Assembly (NCBI GenBank): GCA_964512985.1
Contig: CAZELI010000002.1
Coordinates: forward strand, 77,650-141,649
From: CAYPGT01 sp964512985
GTDB lineage: Bacteria > Cyanobacteriota > Vampirovibrionia > LMEP-6097
DNA: 64,000 bases
Direction: 5' to 3'
Shown: one piece after another, positions 60,942-64,000 of the stretch
Layout of the letters: each line of letters opens with the position of its first letter
Numbering within the stretch: the first letter of the stretch is position 1
Notes under the pieces: generated by a model
Seen by the model: only the letters and a program-made list of their open reading frames with translations
Told to the model about the DNA's origin: nothing
Databases searched by the model: none
Translations under genes and position numbers: made by a program

Positions 60942-61300
60942 TTAAATGTCTTCTTTGTTTTCTCTAATATGTCTTTTGTCTTAGGTTCACTTATTTCCTT
61001 TTCGACCTCAACAAATTCATCAGGATATCTTGTAGACATATAGATTTCATTTAATTCATCAAATAAATCTTTAGTTTCAATTTTTATATTTTCTAAAATT
61101 GCAACTGAAGCTAATTTAAGTAAGTCATGAATTTTTGCAGGTATTTCATTTTTCTCTGAGATTAAACCCTTAAGCATTTTCTCAAGAGCAGCATGACAAT
61201 GTTCTATTGATTTAATATAATTAGCATCTTTATAAAGACTATCAGCAGCCCTAAGTTCAACCTTCGCTATTTTAATCCAATTTTGAGTTGAATCTTTCAC
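60911..61300 (-). CDS. HEPN-domain protein (putative toxin)
   Basis: 129 residues: HEPN signature with SIEHCHAALEKMLKGLI, HDLLKLA and STRYPDEFVEVEKE. It lacks the R-X4-H-X-Y seen in HepT at 1676, so the catalytic class differs; many HEPN proteins of this type pair with an MNT partner. GTG start at 61300 with TATAAT (61309-61314, reverse strand) ending 8 nt upstream, so the module has its own promoter, 25 nt after the hppA stop. Confidence 0.78.
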   Translation of the reverse strand: MKDSTQNWIKIAKVELRAADSLYKDANYIKSIEHCHAALEKMLKGLISEKNEIPAKIHDLLKLASVAILENIKIETKDLFDELNEIYMSTRYPDEFVEVEKEISEPKTKDILEKTKKTFKWIEKKIEEN

Positions 61301-61324
61301 TAATACAAATTATAGCTTATAGAA

Positions 61325-61369
61325 CTAAAGTAAATAAGGTATCAACAGTAGCGCAATAATATTGATAAT
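61325..61369. repeat. 45-bp hppA 3'-end repeat (right copy, inside hppA)
   Basis: The end of hppA itself, encoding the last residues (NIIALLLIPYLL) and stop. Partner of 60529-60573. Confidence 0.92.
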
Positions 61370-63424
61370 CTTGATCATTGGGTTGATAGCAGGACCAGCA
61401 GTATCTTTATAAGGATCACCAACAGTATCACCAGTAACAGAAGCCTTGTGAGCATCGGAACCTTTACCACCACAGTTACCATCTTCAATAAACTTCTTAG
61501 CGTTATCCCATGCACCACCACCAGAAGTCATAGAAATAGCAAGGAAGATACCAGTAACAATAGTACCAACCAAGATACCTCCCATAATACGAGCAGCTGC
61601 CATAGCTTCATGGCTATTAAGATAGAACTTACCAATCAGCGCAATAATGATAGGCGCCAGAACAGGTAATAGAGCTGGAATCACCATCTCTTTAATCGCG
61701 CCTTTAGTAACTATATCAACGCATCTAGCATAATCAGGCTTAGCTTTAAACTTCATGATGCCAGGTATCTCGATGAACTGTCTTCTTACTTCAGCTACTA
61801 CGTGACCTGCAACTTTACCTACAGACATCATGCTCAGGGAGCTAAACAGGTAAGGAATCATTCCACCAATAAACAAACCACTTAAAACATAAGGATCAGA
61901 AATATCAAAATCTGGAATAGGTAATTGGTTCAAAACATCAATAGCATTAAATTTATTTATAGCCTTAGTTAAATCTGCTTGAAAGCAAGCAAACAAGACT
62001 ATCGCAGCAAGCGCAGCTGAACCAATAGCATAACCCTTAGTCACAGCTTTAGTAGTGTTACCCACAGCATCTAGAGGATCAGTAATAGCTCTAACGCTAG
62101 CGTCCATACCAGACATCTCAGCGATACCACCCGCGTTGTCAGTGATAGGACCGTAAGCGTCAAGCGCAACGATAATCCCTGCCATAGACAGCATGCTCAT
62201 TGCAGCTACGCCCACTCCATAAACACCAGCTAAATTAAAAGTCATAAGTATCGCTGCAACGATTACTACAATTGGTAGAGCCGTAGCTTCCATAGAGATA
62301 GCAAGTCCAGTGATGATGTTAGTGGCATGACCAGACTCAGAAGCTTTCGCAATCTTCTTTACAGGACGATAAGCAGTAGATGTGTAATATTCTGTAATAA
62401 CCACAAACAGTCCTGTCAGAGCTAATCCTACTAGTGTACATAAATAATAACTATTAGCTGAATGTTCAAAGCCAACCATAATCGAGTGAGTAATAAAATA
62501 AAAACTTATAGCAGCTACAGCACCACTGACAATCAAACCCTTATAGAGAGCCCACATGATGTCATTGTTTTTACCAAGCTTCACAAAAAATATACCAATG
62601 ATAGAAGCAACAATCGCTGCAGCACCCATGGCTAAAGGATAAAGAATCGAAGCTAAATTACCTGAATGCACAGCTTCAGGGAAAACTAAAACACCAAGCA
62701 ACATTACCGCAGTAGCAGTCACTGCGTAAGTTTCAAATAAATCTGCTGCCATACCAGCACAGTCACCAACATTATCACCAACGTTATCAGCGATAACAGC
62801 AGGGTTACGAGGATCATCCTCTGGGATGCCCGCTTCTACCTTACCAACCAGGTCAGCACCTACGTCTGCAGCCTTAGTAAATATACCGCCACCTAAACGC
62901 GCAAACACAGAAATCAAACTAGAACCGAACGCCAAACCAACCAGCGCTGAAACATTCTCTTCGACAGTATCTGGACTACAAGACTGAAGATATAGGAAGA
63001 AACTAGAAACACCTAGTAAGCCCAAACCTACTACCAGTAAGCCGGTAACAGCACCGCCTCTAAAACTTACATCTAGAGCATCTTTCATGCTTATAGAAGC
63101 AGCTTGTGCAGTACGGATATTAGCGTTAACCGAAACATTCATTCCGATAAAACCAGCCACACCACTAAGAATTGAACCAATTAAAAACCCGATAGCAACA
63201 TTCTTACCTAAAAAGTAAGCAATTAAGATAGCCAAAATCACGCCAACTACAGCAATAGTGCGATATTGTCTGTTAAGAAAGGCTTTAGCACCATCCTGAA
63301 TCGCTGCTGCGATTTCTTTCATAGCAGAGGTACCAGTATCTAATTTATAGATCCAAAAAGCATAACCTAAACCAAATATTAAGGCTAAAAATGCTGCTAC
63401 TATCGCGATAATCACTATGTCCAT
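61325..63424 (-). CDS. hppA: Proton-pumping membrane pyrophosphatase
   Basis: 699 residues, about 16 membrane helices. Substrate loop VGADLVGKVEAGIPEDDPRN, then NPAVIADNVGDNVGDCAG, DNAGGIAEM, and C-terminal DTVGDPYKDTAGPAINPMIK. GNTTKAVTKG has Lys where potassium-dependent enzymes have Ala, so this is a K-independent proton pump. It stores pyrophosphate energy as a proton gradient. Its 3' end is duplicated beyond the HEPN/MNT module. Confidence 0.96.
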   Translation of the reverse strand: MDIVIIAIVAAFLALIFGLGYAFWIYKLDTGTSAMKEIAAAIQDGAKAFLNRQYRTIAVVGVILAILIAYFLGKNVAIGFLIGSILSGVAGFIGMNVSVNANIRTAQAASISMKDALDVSFRGGAVTGLLVVGLGLLGVSSFFLYLQSCSPDTVEENVSALVGLAFGSSLISVFARLGGGIFTKAADVGADLVGKVEAGIPEDDPRNPAVIADNVGDNVGDCAGMAADLFETYAVTATAVMLLGVLVFPEAVHSGNLASILYPLAMGAAAIVASIIGIFFVKLGKNNDIMWALYKGLIVSGAVAAISFYFITHSIMVGFEHSANSYYLCTLVGLALTGLFVVITEYYTSTAYRPVKKIAKASESGHATNIITGLAISMEATALPIVVIVAAILMTFNLAGVYGVGVAAMSMLSMAGIIVALDAYGPITDNAGGIAEMSGMDASVRAITDPLDAVGNTTKAVTKGYAIGSAALAAIVLFACFQADLTKAINKFNAIDVLNQLPIPDFDISDPYVLSGLFIGGMIPYLFSSLSMMSVGKVAGHVVAEVRRQFIEIPGIMKFKAKPDYARCVDIVTKGAIKEMVIPALLPVLAPIIIALIGKFYLNSHEAMAAARIMGGILVGTIVTGIFLAISMTSGGGAWDNAKKFIEDGNCGGKGSDAHKASVTGDTVGDPYKDTAGPAINPMIKIINIIALLLIPYLL

Positions 63425-63585
63425 CTCGATCTTAACTTTAACATAGAAAAATCTTTTGAAAAATCAAAATATGCTTTAAATTAACTGGAGTAATCTATCC
63501 TCTGACAAAATATAGGATTAAAAAACTGAAAATTATTCAATCATTATGATAAGATAATTAACTTAGGAGCATTGAAGGAGATATT

Positions 63586-63894
63586 ATGGATTTATGTGTA
63601 AATAACAGCTTATCAAAATTAATAGAAAAATTTGATTCTATTGGCAAAAAAGTACAAGAATTACCCTCTGAGCATACAACGTTAAAAGAAGAAACTGTAG
63701 CTTTCAAAGGAGATCTGACTAACTTACATAAAGATATTGAAAGTGAAAAGAAAGTAGAGTATTCGCGAGGATTTTTTGCTGCAAGAAACAAATCAGCAGA
63801 AGAAGAAAAAGAAAGTGATAAATCATATAATAAGCCTTTCAGTGGGGTAGACCACAATCAATATCATTATGGTGATATGCCAGGGTCAAGCTAG
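63586..63894 (+). CDS. Hypothetical protein (102 aa)
   Basis: 102 residues: helical first half (NSLSKLIEKFDSIGKKVQEL), then a Lys/Glu-rich stretch and a polar tail ending GDMPGSS. A strong GAAGGAGATATT site precedes the ATG, as for other isolated unknown genes here. No family recognised. The last 106 bases of the window, 63895-64000, hold nothing I can support. Confidence 0.6.
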   Translation: MDLCVNNSLSKLIEKFDSIGKKVQELPSEHTTLKEETVAFKGDLTNLHKDIESEKKVEYSRGFFAARNKSAEEEKESDKSYNKPFSGVDHNQYHYGDMPGSS

Positions 63895-64000
63895 TAATTA
63901 CTCATTAAGTTTTATAGAAACTAAAATAAGAGATGAATATGTATAACGCCCGAAGCAGGGCAGGTATCTAGTGATACATGTCATTTTAGCAGGGTAAGTA

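Overview
The window is one contiguous, AT-rich (roughly one-third G+C by eye) bacterial chromosome segment with about 75 protein genes, two tRNA genes and one candidate small RNA. Housekeeping content points to a free-living or loosely host-associated bacterium with a respiratory chain: complex I subunits (NuoJ, NuoK, NuoM), a proton-pumping pyrophosphatase, an MqnA/MqnD-type futalosine-pathway menaquinone enzyme, haem synthesis (HemB with the Asp-rich, Mg-type metal site), pyruvate/2-oxoglutarate:ferredoxin oxidoreductase alpha subunit, and amino acid, pyrimidine and NAD synthesis (HisH, TrpF, AroE, ArgH, IlvB, CysK, CarB, PyrC, NadB). A cyanobacterial-style primary sigma factor and a RecG with a long N-terminal extension would suit a non-photosynthetic relative of the cyanobacteria (Vampirovibrionia/Melainabacteria type). 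That placement is a hypothesis, not something read directly from the sequence.

Layout. 1-3.4 kb: hipBA and MntA/HepT toxin-antitoxin modules flank korA, followed by ald. 3.4-10.2 kb: a candidate small RNA, a secreted repeat protein, a sugar-nucleotide transferase, SppA, a GNAT-like protein, HisH and a dockerin-like protein. 10.4-16 kb: UDP-glucose to UDP-xylose genes, MqnD, a TonB-like protein, NuoM. 16.1-24.4 kb: tRNA-Phe, hemB, argH, a GABA-type aminotransferase/aldehyde dehydrogenase pair, nuoJK. 24.5-32.9 kb: an accessory region of low-complexity unknown proteins, with rimM-trpF embedded. 33-47 kb: carB, aroE, folate cyclo-ligase, gltX-nadB, an amidase, coiled-coil proteins, rpmE, a cation antiporter and rpoD. 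47-64 kb: tRNA-Leu, a J-domain-like protein with a nuclease lipoprotein, a queuosine-precursor transporter, pyrC, two tiny-membrane-protein cassettes, ilvB, a HAD-EEP fusion, cysK, recG, and a HEPN/nucleotidyltransferase module inserted at the 3' end of hppA.

Most unusual: (1) three copies of a 122-124 bp element whose two ends are direct repeats GAGGTTNNNTGACCCC. Each lies just upstream of a pair of tiny membrane proteins with the same architecture (a two-helix protein, then a one-helix protein with an acidic start and a basic tail). (2) A toxin-antitoxin-like module flanked by a 45-bp duplication of the 3' end of hppA. (3) Palindromic repeats that supply the stop codons and last residues of unrelated genes, and in one case sit in frame inside a gene. 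(4) A widespread pattern of a -10 box only 6-13 nt before the start codon, suggesting mostly leaderless or near-leaderless mRNAs. (5) A fusion of a HAD phosphatase with an EEP (DNase I-like) domain. (6) A long reading frame split by one in-frame TGA.

Operons are short and the strands alternate. Many convergent genes abut within 1 nt or overlap. First genes of transcripts tend to lack Shine-Dalgarno sequences, whereas internal genes and several isolated hypothetical genes have clear AAGGAG-type sites.
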